The notes beneath the pieces were generated by a model. The model searched no databases. It was not told where the DNA came from and saw only the letters and a program-made list of their open reading frames with translations. Shown in pieces: positions 8,130 to 16,782 of a DNA stretch of 49,791 nt. The position numbers and the translations under genes were made by a program. Position 1 is the stretch's first letter; each line of letters begins with the position of its first letter. This DNA is from Acidimicrobiales bacterium (lineage in GTDB: Bacteria; Actinomycetota; Acidimicrobiia; Acidimicrobiales; Iamiaceae): positions 1 through 49,791 of the forward strand of contig JAOBWM010000087.1 in the NCBI GenBank assembly GCA_025463365.1. Direction: 5' to 3'.

Positions 8130-11100
8130 TCAGGTCGGGGTGGCGGCGGGGCTTCGGGTGGCGGGACTGGTGCCGTTGGCGTTCACGGCGGCCACGTCGA
8201 ACGTGTAGGCCACGCCCGGGGTCAAGCCCGTCACGACCTGCGAGCTGGCCGAGCCGGGGAAGATGACCGGCGGTCGGGCCACTCCGGCGATGTACGGCGT
8301 GACCACGAAGCCGGTCACGGGTGCGCCGTTGGCCGTCACCGGCCACCACGAGAGGGTCACCTTGCCGGCACCGGCGGTCGCCCGGAGGAAGCCCGGTTGC
8401 GTCGGCGTCCCGGCGGTGATCGGGGCCGAGGCCACCGACGTCGGACTGGAGCCGACGCCGTTCACGGCGACCACGGTGAACGTGTACGCCGTGCCGTTGG
8501 CGAGGCCGGTGAGCGTCTGGGTCAGCGCGGTCGAGTTGAACGGCTGGGGCGCTTGGGCGACCCCACCCACCGACGGCGTCACGACGTACCCCGTGACCGG
8601 CGAGCCGCCGTCGCTCGCCGGTGCCCTCCAAGCCACGACCGCGGTGGCGTTGCCCGCTTTGGCGGTCACGCCGCTCGGGGCCGTGGCGACCGTCGGGTTC
8701 ACCAGGACCGGCGCGGTGACCGAGGGCCAACCGGCGCCGTTCGCGTTCACGGCGACGATCGAGAACGTGTAGGTCACGCCGTTGGTCAGTCCGGTGATCA
8801 CCTGGCTGCCGCTCGTGCTGGCGAAGGACCGAGGCGCCTGCGCAACCGATCCGACGAACGGCGTGATGATGTACCCGCTGATCGGCGCGCCGTTCCCGCT
8901 CGATGGCCACCACGAGACGGTGGCCTTGGCATTCGACGGTACGGCCCGCGCGAACGCCGGGGCCGCGGGGACGCCGGCGGTCGCGGGCGCGGACGGCGCC
9001 GACGCAGGCCCGGTGCCCGTCGCGTAGGTCGCCGCGACCGTGAACGTGTAGGCGGACCCGTTCGTGAGGCCGGTGAGCGTCTGGGCCAGGGCCGTCGACG
9101 CGAACGCCTTGGGGGTCCCGGGCACGGCGTTGACCGAGGGCGTGACCACGTAACCCGTGACGGTGGCGCCGGCGGCGACCGGTGCCTTCCACGACACGGC
9201 CGCGGTCCCGTCAGCCGTCTTGGCCGACACGGACATGGGGGTCGGGAGGGTCACCGCGACCGACGCATCCGAAGCCGGCGCGACGGTCGCGCCGAACTTG
9301 GCCGCCACCTGGAACGTGAGCGGGCCGGAGCGAGTGGTGGGGAACGATGCCGACGTCGACGCGGCCGGTACGTCCAAGGTGTCGCCTCCGGGCGACGCCG
9401 TGATCCGGTACCCGGTGAGGGCCGGACCCGACGGCCAGGTCGGCGGCGCCTGCCACGTCAGTGCCACCCGGTCGCCCTTGACCGACCCCGTGACGCCGGT
9501 GGGCGTGCGGGTGGGGAGGTAGTCGCGGCAGGGCTGGTTGCGCAGCGATTGGGCCTGGGTCGTGACGCCGGCGACCGAGCACGACGGCGCGGTGTTCGGC
9601 GAGTAGAAGCTCACCCTGCTGTCGACGAGCTTCGGGAGCGCCACGCTCGAGGGCATCCCGGCCGAGTGGGCGATGTCGTTGGTGGCCGTGCCCGGCAGGG
9701 TCGAGAAGGCCCAGAACGGCTGGTTTCCGCCTGGCGCCTCGATGTTGACCCGGAGCCGCTCGCCAGGCCGCACGATGTGCGCGAACGGGAACAGCTCGAT
9801 GCGAACCGGCACGAACTGCCCGGCCGGCAGGGGCGCGGCGTCGGCGGCCTGGTAGGTGCCTCGGGGCCGCAGCACCGTGGAGCCGGCCACGTCGAGGGCG
9901 CGGCGGCTGGCCCGGAGCCAGCCGCTCTGGATCTCGACCTCCTTGCCGTCGGGCCGGACGTCGGTGAGCGTCACCTCGAAGTCGGTGTCGACCGCGCTCG
10001 ACCGGACCCACAGGTCGGCGCTGCCGTTGCCGGCGTACAGCGTCTTGCCGGTGAACGCCGGGGTCAGGAAGCTGAGCGACTTGCCCTCGGTGTTCGGCAG
10101 CCAGTGCACGTCGGGGTGCGTCGTCCACGCGGCATCGGTCGAGCCGTCGAACGACTGGTTGCGCTTGACCGTCGGGTCGTACGTGTAGCTCGAGGACCCG
10201 CGTGCCGTACCGTCGGGGACGGTCGTGGCGGTCTTGGCGAGGGCACCATCGGGCTGGAGGTACCACCGCTCTGGGGTCACCGCCGGGATGGGCCACGACG
10301 GGTACGTCGAGATGGCGGTGGCGTACGGCGCGCCCTCCTTGCCGACCTTGCCGCCGTTCTCCCACCGGATCCGGATCGGGTCCTGCGCCTCGTACCAGGC
10401 GAGGGCTTCGGCATGGGTGGCGAACGGCGTGAAGTAGTACGGCACGGGCGTGATCTGGGTGCCGAACAGGGACGAGAGCCCGTCGGCCACGCCGTTGCCG
10501 TAGAACCCGTTCCCCTCCTTGGTCGGGACGACGCGCCCGACGTAGAGGTCGACGAACTCGGCGACCTTCATGAAGTCTTCGGGCCCGAGCGAGTCGACGT
10601 GGGTGCCGTTGGTGAACTCGGCGCGGAGCTTGGCGTGCGGGGCGATCATCGTGGCCAGCTCGGCGCCGTAGCCGCCGGTCTGCTCGTCCTGCCACTGGGT
10701 CGCCAGGTAGGTCGGGACGCGGATGTCGGGCGCGAACGAGTTCGGGTCGAGGTAGCTGTACTTGGCGTCGTTGAACCGCCCGTCGACGATCTCCGACGCG
10801 ATGTCCTGGCTCTGCAGGCGCATGACCTGGTTCTTGGCACAGGTCGTGTCGCCACCCGAGATCCGGCTCCGCACCCAGCTGTGGGCGCTCGGCTTGGAGG
10901 CCTCCTGGCGGTCGAGCGCCCAGCTGAGCGCAAACCCGTCGTTCAAGATCCCGCCCGGGTAGAGGATCCCGCGGTACCCGTCGGAGAACGGCGAGAGCGG
11001 CGTGATGGCCCGCAGGTGCGGCGGCTGGGTCGCGGCCACGTAGAGCTGGCTGTAGCCCGAGTACGAGATGCCCACCATGCCGACGTTGCCGGTCGACCAG

Positions 11101-11765
11101 GTCTGGTGGGCGAGCGATTCGATCACGTCGTAGCCGTCGGTGCGCTGCGCGTCCTCGAAGAACCAGAACGCGCCGCCCGAGCAGGTCGTGCCGCGCATGT
11201 TCACGCCCACGACCACATAGCCGAGGTACGGGTAGAGCTGCGCCTCCTGGGGCGTGGTTCCCGGCTGGGCAGGGTCGTAGCCCGAGTAGTCCACGAGCAC
11301 CGGCCAGGGGCCCGAAGACCCGTCCTTCGGGAAGGTCACGTTGGCGGCCAGCGTCGTGCCGTCGCGCGTCGTGATGTAGTTGTAGCCCTCCTGCAGTGCG
11401 CTGCCGCCGGCGTAGAACGAGTCCGGCGGGTTGTCGGCGGCGGCCGTGACGGTGAGCGGAGCGGACGTGGTGCCGCCCTCGCGCACCCGGTAGGCCGAGC
11501 CCGGCGTGAGGTCCCGGAACAGCTTGGCGCCCTGTGCGTCGGCCGGTCCGCTGGCCAGCGTGGCGCCGCCGGTACCGAGGAGCTCGACGGTGGAGCCCAC
11601 GGGATGGCCGGACGTGTACACCTGCCCGATGCTCCCGGCCGCGGTGAACGTCGCGGCGGCCGCTGGTTCGGCCGGGAGGGCCGCGGCCAGGCCGGCACCC
11701 AGCACCACCGCGGTGAGCGCAACCCGCCACATCGAAGAAGATCGCCGACGCCCGCGAACCTGCAT
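8130..11765 (-). CDS. Secreted CocE/NonD-family alpha/beta hydrolase with five fibronectin type III domains
   Basis: 1211 aa. A signal peptide (basic start, hydrophobic core about 12-30, AAA cleavage region near 38) precedes an X-Pro dipeptidyl-peptidase S15/CocE-type hydrolase domain (about 130-740). The nucleophile motif is GISYSG with Ser234. A C-terminal jelly-roll follows (WVRSSAVDTDFEVTLTDVRPDG to GNQPFWAFSTLP). The last 450 residues are five Fn3 modules sharing TGYVVTP, GLTNG and YTFTVAAVN patterns. S15/CocE enzymes hydrolyse X-Pro dipeptides, glutaryl-acyl compounds or esters; the substrate here is unknown. The start is the ATG at 11765, with a GGGGGGCAGGAA ribosome region. A weaker in-frame ATG at 11834 would place extra polar residues before the signal peptide. 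Confidence 0.9.
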   Translation of the reverse strand: MQVRGRRRSSSMWRVALTAVVLGAGLAAALPAEPAAAATFTAAGSIGQVYTSGHPVGSTVELLGTGGATLASGPADAQGAKLFRDLTPGSAYRVREGGTTSAPLTVTAAADNPPDSFYAGGSALQEGYNYITTRDGTTLAANVTFPKDGSSGPWPVLVDYSGYDPAQPGTTPQEAQLYPYLGYVVVGVNMRGTTCSGGAFWFFEDAQRTDGYDVIESLAHQTWSTGNVGMVGISYSGYSQLYVAATQPPHLRAITPLSPFSDGYRGILYPGGILNDGFALSWALDRQEASKPSAHSWVRSRISGGDTTCAKNQVMRLQSQDIASEIVDGRFNDAKYSYLDPNSFAPDIRVPTYLATQWQDEQTGGYGAELATMIAPHAKLRAEFTNGTHVDSLGPEDFMKVAEFVDLYVGRVVPTKEGNGFYGNGVADGLSSLFGTQITPVPYYFTPFATHAEALAWYEAQDPIRIRWENGGKVGKEGAPYATAISTYPSWPIPAVTPERWYLQPDGALAKTATTVPDGTARGSSSYTYDPTVKRNQSFDGSTDAAWTTHPDVHWLPNTEGKSLSFLTPAFTGKTLYAGNGSADLWVRSSAVDTDFEVTLTDVRPDGKEVEIQSGWLRASRRALDVAGSTVLRPRGTYQAADAAPLPAGQFVPVRIELFPFAHIVRPGERLRVNIEAPGGNQPFWAFSTLPGTATNDIAHSAGMPSSVALPKLVDSRVSFYSPNTAPSCSVAGVTTQAQSLRNQPCRDYLPTRTPTGVTGSVKGDRVALTWQAPPTWPSGPALTGYRITASPGGDTLDVPAASTSASFPTTRSGPLTFQVAAKFGATVAPASDASVAVTLPTPMSVSAKTADGTAAVSWKAPVAAGATVTGYVVTPSVNAVPGTPKAFASTALAQTLTGLTNGSAYTFTVAATYATGTGPASAPSAPATAGVPAAPAFARAVPSNAKATVSWWPSSGNGAPISGYIITPFVGSVAQAPRSFASTSGSQVITGLTNGVTYTFSIVAVNANGAGWPSVTAPVLVNPTVATAPSGVTAKAGNATAVVAWRAPASDGGSPVTGYVVTPSVGGVAQAPQPFNSTALTQTLTGLANGTAYTFTVVAVNGVGSSPTSVASAPITAGTPTQPGFLRATAGAGKVTLSWWPVTANGAPVTGFVVTPYIAGVARPPVIFPGSASSQVVTGLTPGVAYTFDVAAVNANGTSPATRSPAATPT
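8136..9480 (-). repeat. Five tandem fibronectin type III modules (coding repeat)
   Basis: The 3' portion of the CocE-like gene contains five consecutive modules of about 85-95 codons each. Each carries a TGYxxTP strand, a V(T/I)GL(T/A)NG turn and a YTFxVAAVN strand. Bases coding for the last two motifs recur almost unchanged, so mapping and assembly may be ambiguous here. The two Fn3 modules of the gene at 16783-19602 use the same pattern. Confidence 0.8.
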
Positions 11766-12008
11766 TTCCTGCCCCCCGGCTGGATCGTGGACCTGCCCCC
11801 GGTCCGAAGCGGCGAGGCTACCGCCCGTCGCCAACGCTCACCCATCTGGTGCGGTCAGGATCGGCGGGTCTCGGCCGATGGACAGATGTGACGCGACTGC
11901 AGCCGAACCGAGGGGCCCGCACGCGCGCGGCGGTGCCCGCGGCCCTACGCTGCCGAGGTCGTCGCCCTCGGGATGGGGCGGGATGAGCGGAGAGGGCTCA
12001 TCGGGCCA

Positions 12009-12830
12009 ATGATCATCACCATCACGGGCTCGTCGCTTCGGCGTGCCTTCGTCACCGTCACGCTCGTCGCCGCCATCGGCATCGTCGCGGCCGTGCTCGC
12101 CTCCCGCCCTGCACCGTCCGAGGCCAAGGTGCCCCCGCGCTCGGCGCCTCGATCGGCACCGGTGGCCGCCGGCGTGGTCCCGACCGGCGCCCGCGACGAC
12201 GGCCAGGACCGGGTCCTGTTCGTGGGCGATTCCCTCCTGTTCGGTGCCCACGACGAGCTGACCGCCACGTTCGACAGCCACGACGTCATGACCCGCTTCG
12301 TCGGCTATCCCGGAACCGGCCTGCTCACCGCCCAGGACCTGTGGTTGCGGGGGATCACGACCGTCGTTCGCACCTGGCACCCTGACGTCGTGGTCATCGA
12401 GGCGTGCTGCAACTACGCCAACAACGAACCCGGCTACCGCCTCGCCGACGGTCGGGTCGTGGCCGCCGACACCGAGGAGATGTTCCGGGTCTGGGCAGAC
12501 CACGCCGCGGACGCCGTCCGCCGGGCCCGCGCCGGCGGGGCCACGGTCCTCTGGGTCACGACGCCCGTGCCCGGCCCCGAGGTCGAGCCGAACATCCGGG
12601 CTCGCATCGTCCGCTTCCGCCGCATCGCCGACGGCCTCGGCGTCCCCCAGGTCGACTGGCGCACGCCGCTCCTGCACGACGGTGGCTACACCCGCACAGC
12701 CGTGATCCGCGGGGTCACCGTCCCGATCCGCAAGGACGATGACCTCCACCTCACCGACATCGGCGATCTCCTCGTCACGTCGGCCACATGGGACACCGTC
12801 GCGCCGCTGCTGCCCCGACCGGCCCGCTGA
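12009..12830 (+). CDS. Membrane-anchored SGNH/GDSL-like hydrolase
   Basis: 273 aa. A single N-terminal hydrophobic segment (LRRAFVTVTLVAAIGIVAAVLA) anchors or exports the protein. The SGNH block I motif is VLFVGDSLLFG, with the predicted catalytic Ser in GDS. Near the C-terminus DDDLHLTDIGDLL supplies the D-x-x-H pair. SGNH enzymes are esterases, or acyltransferases and deacylases acting on cell-surface glycans. The ATG at 12009 follows GGAGAGGG at 12-nt spacing; an ATG at 11973 is an in-frame alternative adding 12 residues. It is divergent from the large CocE-like secreted protein. Confidence 0.8.
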   Translation: MIITITGSSLRRAFVTVTLVAAIGIVAAVLASRPAPSEAKVPPRSAPRSAPVAAGVVPTGARDDGQDRVLFVGDSLLFGAHDELTATFDSHDVMTRFVGYPGTGLLTAQDLWLRGITTVVRTWHPDVVVIEACCNYANNEPGYRLADGRVVAADTEEMFRVWADHAADAVRRARAGGATVLWVTTPVPGPEVEPNIRARIVRFRRIADGLGVPQVDWRTPLLHDGGYTRTAVIRGVTVPIRKDDDLHLTDIGDLLVTSATWDTVAPLLPRPAR

Positions 12831-12873
12831 CAGGACGCCGACATCACCCGTTCGGCCGGACTGGGGGCCGACG

Positions 12874-12894
12874 GGGCGGGCAGAACACCCGCCC
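12874..12894 (+). other. Hairpin immediately before the carboxylate-amine ligase start
   Basis: GGGCGGG (12874-12880) pairs with CCCGCCC (12888-12894) around the loop CAGAACA, ending two bases before the ATG at 12897. It overlaps the place where a ribosome-binding site is expected. It could end transcription from the SGNH gene, although it lacks a T tract, or modulate translation of the downstream gene. Confidence 0.45.
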
Positions 12895-12896
12895 TG

Positions 12897-14024
12897 ATGC
12901 CTGCTGCACCGCTCGAGGACTTCACCGTCGGCGTGGAGGAGGAGTTCTTCCTCGTCGACGTCGAGTCCGGCGCGCTTCGCACCGATGCCACCGACATCGT
13001 GCAGCGAGCGGAGCCCCCTGACGGCCAGCTCATCGAACGAGAGCTGAAGCGCTCGCAGGTCGAGACCGGATCGGCGGTGTGCGTCGGGCTCGACGACCTC
13101 CGCCGCTCGCTCACCGGGCTGCGGGCCGAGCTCGACCGAACCGCGGCCGAGGTCGGGGCCCGCATCCTGGCCACCGGCACGCACCCGACGGCGCACTGGA
13201 TCGGGGACGGCGGCGTCACGCCCGCGCCGAGCTACGAGTTGCTGCTCGACATCTACGGCCTGCTCACCGACGAGCAGGTCGTGTGCGGCTGCCACATCCA
13301 CGTGGGCGTGCTCGACCCGCACCTCGCCATCGACGTGATGAACCGATGCCGGAGTTGGGTCCCGGTCCTCATCGCCCTGAGCGCCAACTCGCCCTACTGG
13401 CTCGGCCGCGACACGGCCTATGCCAGCTACCGGACCGAGATCTTCCACCGGTGGCCGACCGCCGGGATCCCCGAGCACTTCGCCGACCGCGCCGACTACG
13501 AATCGGTCGTCGAGCAGCTCCGCGAGACCGAGGCCATCGACACGCCCGCCCGGCTGTACTGGGACATCCGCCCGTCGGTCCGCTACCCGACGCTCGAGTT
13601 CCGCGCCTCGGACACCTGCCTCACCGTCGACGAGTCCGTCATGGTCGCCGGGCTGGTCCGGGCGCTCGTCGAGACCATGCACGCCGACGCCGTGGCGGGC
13701 CGGCCCTGCCCCCGGCCCCGCCCCGAGCTCCTGCGGGCCGCCCTCTGGCGGGCGGCCCGCTTCGGGCTGTCCGACGGCCTCATCGATGTCGACCAGCACC
13801 AGCTGCGCCCGGCGTCCGAGGTGCTCGGCACCCTCGTCGATCTGGTGCGTCCCGCGTTGGAGGCCCGCGGCGACTGGCCCGCGGTCTCCGCCACCCTCGA
13901 CCGCATCCGCCGCGACGGCACCGGTGCCGACCGCCAGCGCCGTCTCCACGCCGAGGCCGACACCTCCGCCGACCTGGTCCGGCGCCTCCGCCACGCCGCC
14001 GGATCCACGATCGACTCCCCCTGA
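12897..14024 (+). CDS. YbdK-type carboxylate-amine ligase (GCS2 family)
   Basis: 375 aa, the normal family length. The N-terminal signature TVGVEEEFFLVD (about 10-21) carries the acidic ATP/metal ligands. GCHIHVGV and RYPTLEFRASDTC are further GCS2 landmarks. These ATP-grasp-like enzymes join glutamate to an amine such as cysteine and are annotated as glutamate-cysteine ligase 2 or putative carboxylate-amine ligase. Physiological substrates in actinobacteria are often unknown, because mycothiol rather than glutathione is the usual thiol. A strong hairpin directly precedes the ATG. Ku follows on the same strand after 67 bases. Confidence 0.9.
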   Translation: MPAAPLEDFTVGVEEEFFLVDVESGALRTDATDIVQRAEPPDGQLIERELKRSQVETGSAVCVGLDDLRRSLTGLRAELDRTAAEVGARILATGTHPTAHWIGDGGVTPAPSYELLLDIYGLLTDEQVVCGCHIHVGVLDPHLAIDVMNRCRSWVPVLIALSANSPYWLGRDTAYASYRTEIFHRWPTAGIPEHFADRADYESVVEQLRETEAIDTPARLYWDIRPSVRYPTLEFRASDTCLTVDESVMVAGLVRALVETMHADAVAGRPCPRPRPELLRAALWRAARFGLSDGLIDVDQHQLRPASEVLGTLVDLVRPALEARGDWPAVSATLDRIRRDGTGADRQRRLHAEADTSADLVRRLRHAAGSTIDSP

Positions 14025-14071
14025 CACCCGAGCCACGCGTCCTCGACGGGCGGTTGCAAGTTCGCCCCGTA

Positions 14072-14091
14072 GGGCGGGTAGGGCGGGTGGG
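14072..14091 (+). promoter_or_regulatory. G-quadruplex-forming motif overlapping the ku ribosome-binding site
   Basis: GGGCGGGTAGGGCGGGTGGG holds five GGG runs with loops of 1, 2, 1 and 1 bases and ends directly at the ku ATG at 14092. It includes the only purine-rich stretch that could pair with 16S rRNA, so folding of the mRNA would compete with initiation. Confidence 0.55.
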
Positions 14092-15039
14092 ATGGCTCGC
14101 TCGGTGTGGACCGGTTCGATCAGCTTCGGGCTCGTGAACGTGCCGGTGAAGGCTTACACGGCAGTTCGCGACCACACGGTGCACTTCAACCAGCTCGAGA
14201 AGGGAACGGGGGCGCGCATCCAGCACCGGAACGTGTCGGAGCAGACCGGCAAGGAGGTGGATCGCGACGAGATCGAGCTGGGGTACGAGATCCGCAAGGG
14301 CCGCTACGTCAGGTTCGACCGCGACGAGCTCGACGACCTGCGACCGGCGTCCACGCGTGCCATCGAGGTCAGCGACTTCGTCGGCCTGGCCGACATCGAT
14401 CCGATCTACTTCGAGCGCACCTACTGGCTCGCCCCGGCGAGCGACGAGGCCAAGGAGGCGTACCAGCTGCTGCTCGCGGCCATGGAGGAGCGGGAGCAGG
14501 CGGCCATCGGAACCGTCGTCATGCGGAACAAGCAGTACCTCGCGGCGGTCCGCCCCCTCGACGGCGTCTTGGCCATGTCCACGATGCGCTTCGCCGACGA
14601 GGTGGTCCCGCGCTCCGACATCGATGAGCTGCCGAGCCGGCGGACGAAGGTGGACCCGAAGGCGAAGGAGTTGGCGCTGCAGATCGTCGATTCGCTCGCG
14701 TCCGATTGGGATCCGAAGCGGTACCACGACACCTACACCGAGCAGCTGAAGAAGATCATCGAACGCAAGGACGAAGGCAAGGAGGCGGTGACCGAGGAGG
14801 CGCCGTCCCAGACCGCCGAGGTGGTCGACCTCATGGCCGCCCTGCGCGCCAGCGTCGACGCAGCCAAGCGGGGTCGCAGCCGCGCCGGCACGGCCAAGGC
14901 GCTGGCCAAGGCAGCCGAGGAGCTGGCCGACGACGTCGCTGCGGACGACCGCGAGAAGCCGAAGAAGCGCGCGGCCAAGAAGCGGCCTGCGAAGAAGCGG
15001 GCGCCGGCGAAGCGGGCTGCGGGACGCAAGAGCGCCTGA
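14092..15039 (+). CDS. ku: Non-homologous end-joining protein Ku
   Basis: 315 aa. It begins MARSVWTGSISFGLVNVPVK, the classic bacterial Ku start, followed by the Ku beta-barrel core (ARIQHRN, GYEIRKGRYV, YYL-type strands, MSTMRFADEV). The homodimeric ring threads onto DNA double-strand ends and recruits LigD. The C-terminal 50 residues are an extended Lys/Arg/Ala tail (KKRAAKKRPAKKRAPAKRAAGRK) of the kind that promotes DNA binding and sliding in actinobacterial Ku. No ligD is present in this window. The next gene begins one base after the stop. A G-rich motif covers the ribosome site. Confidence 0.97.
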   Translation: MARSVWTGSISFGLVNVPVKAYTAVRDHTVHFNQLEKGTGARIQHRNVSEQTGKEVDRDEIELGYEIRKGRYVRFDRDELDDLRPASTRAIEVSDFVGLADIDPIYFERTYWLAPASDEAKEAYQLLLAAMEEREQAAIGTVVMRNKQYLAAVRPLDGVLAMSTMRFADEVVPRSDIDELPSRRTKVDPKAKELALQIVDSLASDWDPKRYHDTYTEQLKKIIERKDEGKEAVTEEAPSQTAEVVDLMAALRASVDAAKRGRSRAGTAKALAKAAEELADDVAADDREKPKKRAAKKRPAKKRAPAKRAAGRKSA

Positions 15040-15040
15040 G

Positions 15041-15913
15041 GTGGTCGACACTGTCGGCGTGGACGATGCCGACGACCTCTACGCCTTGGACCTCGCCGAC
15101 TTCACCGCTGCCCGCAACGCCCTGGCCAAGCGGCTGAAGGCCGACGGGCGCAAGGACGAAGCGGCGGCGGTCACCGCCCTGCGCAAGCCCAACGCCCCTG
15201 CCTGGGCCTTGAACCAGGCCGCACGCGAGAACCCCGAGCTGGTGGGGGCAGCCATGACCGCCGGAACCGAGCTCCGCAACGCGACCGATGCCGCGGTGCG
15301 CGGGGACGCCTCCGCCCTGCGCGCCGCGTCGGCAGCTGACCGCAAGGCGTCCGATGCCCTCGTCGAGGCGGCCGCGTCACGGCTGCCGGGCGGCGGCCAG
15401 GCCGCCCGCGGCCGCATCGCCGACACGATCCGGGCCGCCGTGCTCGATGAGCACATCGCCGATCGCCTCCGCCGGGGCGTCCTCGACTCCGACTACGCCC
15501 AGCCCGCCATGGGTTTCGGGTTCGGCTTCGGAGGCGGGGGAACCGACGCCGGGATCGACGACGTGACGATCGACGGCGCGGCGAGTCCCCTCGCCACGGT
15601 GACGGACCTCGGCGAGGCCCGTTCGGCGAAGCAGCGGGCCGCAGCCAAGAAGGCCGACAAGGAGCGCGAGCGAGCCGAGGCCGAACGGAAGCGCCAGGAC
15701 GAGGAGGAAGCACGGGCCCGGCGGCGGCGCCGGGCCGAGCTGGCAGAGGCGGCCAAGCGGGCTGAGCGCCGGGCGGAGCGCCTCGTCGCCAGGGCCGAGC
15801 GCGCCGAAGCCGACGCGGTCGAAGCCCGAGCCGAGGCCGACGCGGCCGTCGCCGAAGCCGACGAAGCCCGCGCCGAGGCCGACGCGGACGTCGAGGTCGA
15901 CGTCGAGGACTAG
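15041..15913 (+). CDS. Unknown alanine-rich coiled-coil protein coupled to ku
   Basis: 290 aa. I do not recognise an assigned function. The N-terminal 60 residues ([26 protein letters not shown]...[14 protein letters not shown]) resemble a conserved actinobacterial hypothetical protein family. A Gly/Phe-rich patch ([10 protein letters not shown], about 153-162) separates this from a charged Ala/Glu/Arg-rich C-terminal half that should form a long coiled coil, ending in an acidic tail. The GTG at 15041 begins one base after the ku stop, so it is almost certainly co-translated with Ku. A role in DNA-end handling is only an inference from this coupling. The stop overlaps the convergent enoyl-CoA hydratase by four bases. 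Confidence 0.8.
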   Translation: MVDTVGVDDADDLYALDLADFTAARNALAKRLKADGRKDEAAAVTALRKPNAPAWALNQAARENPELVGAAMTAGTELRNATDAAVRGDASALRAASAADRKASDALVEAAASRLPGGGQAARGRIADTIRAAVLDEHIADRLRRGVLDSDYAQPAMGFGFGFGGGGTDAGIDDVTIDGAASPLATVTDLGEARSAKQRAAAKKADKERERAEAERKRQDEEEARARRRRRAELAEAAKRAERRAERLVARAERAEADAVEARAEADAAVAEADEARAEADADVEVDVED

Positions 15914-16713
15914 CCCGTGGGACCGCTGAAGCGGGGCGGGCGCTTCTCCTGGTGGGAGGTGAGGCCCTCGCGGGCGTCGGGTCCGGCGAAGCCGAGGAAC
16001 TCGTACGCCAGCGATGCGTCGAGGATGGCGGATTGGGACCGGTACCAGTTGTTCAGGGTCTGCTTGGTCCAGCGGATCGCGGACTGGGCGCCGCCGGCGA
16101 GCTGGGCCGCGACCGCGAGGGCCCGGTCCTGGACCTGGTCGTCGTCCACGCACAGCGACACCAGGCCGATCCGCTCGGCCTCCTCGCCGGTGAGCGTGTC
16201 GCAGGTGAGCAGGTAGTACGTCGCCTTCGCCTTGCCGCACAGCAGGGGCCAGCAGATCGCGGCGTGGTCACCGGCGGCGACGCCGAGGCGGGTGTGCCCG
16301 TCGATGATCCGCGCCGTCTTCGAGACCACCGACACGTCGGCCAGGATCCCGGCGCACAGCCCGGCGCCCACTGCCGGCCCGTGGATGGCCGACACGATCG
16401 GCTTGGAGCAGTTGATGACGTTGAACACGAGGTCGCGCGCCTCGCGCATGACGCGCGTCCGCACGGCGTAGTCGCGCATCAGGTCGTCGAGCAGTTCGAA
16501 GCTGCCGCCCGCGGAGAACGCCTTGCCCGCGCCGCGCAGCAAGGCCACGTTCGTGTCGGGGTCGCGGTCGACGGCGAGCCACACGTCGGCCAGCTGACGG
16601 TGCACGGCGTGGTCGACCGCGTTGAGCCCCGGCCCGTCCATGGTGATCCGCAAGACCCCATCGGCGGGCCGGTCGAAGGTCAGATCGCCGAAGTCGGCAT
16701 AGGGGTCGGTCAC
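15910..16713 (-). CDS. Enoyl-CoA hydratase/isomerase family protein
   Basis: 267 aa crotonase-fold protein. The oxyanion-hole and CoA-binding regions are seen in [18 protein letters not shown] and [22 protein letters not shown]. Where classical hydratases carry the first catalytic Glu, the segment reads [16 protein letters not shown]. This variant recurs in a distinct group of actinobacterial crotonases, so the reaction may not be standard beta-oxidation hydration. It converges on the ku-linked gene with a four-base stop overlap. No neighbouring beta-oxidation genes are present. Confidence 0.88.
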   Translation of the reverse strand: MTDPYADFGDLTFDRPADGVLRITMDGPGLNAVDHAVHRQLADVWLAVDRDPDTNVALLRGAGKAFSAGGSFELLDDLMRDYAVRTRVMREARDLVFNVINCSKPIVSAIHGPAVGAGLCAGILADVSVVSKTARIIDGHTRLGVAAGDHAAICWPLLCGKAKATYYLLTCDTLTGEEAERIGLVSLCVDDDQVQDRALAVAAQLAGGAQSAIRWTKQTLNNWYRSQSAILDASLAYEFLGFAGPDAREGLTSHQEKRPPRFSGPTG

Positions 16714-16782
16714 GGGGATCTCCTCGGAGGGCGCTTGCTCACCGCGCGACGGCGCGACGGTCGAGATCGTCGCGCGCCAGGG

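Noticed and set aside
8397..11891. 1164-codon plus-strand open frame
   Set aside because: It lies entirely antisense to the CocE-Fn3 gene, is rich in Arg/Gly/Ala/His and has no domain; long antisense frames are expected at this GC content.
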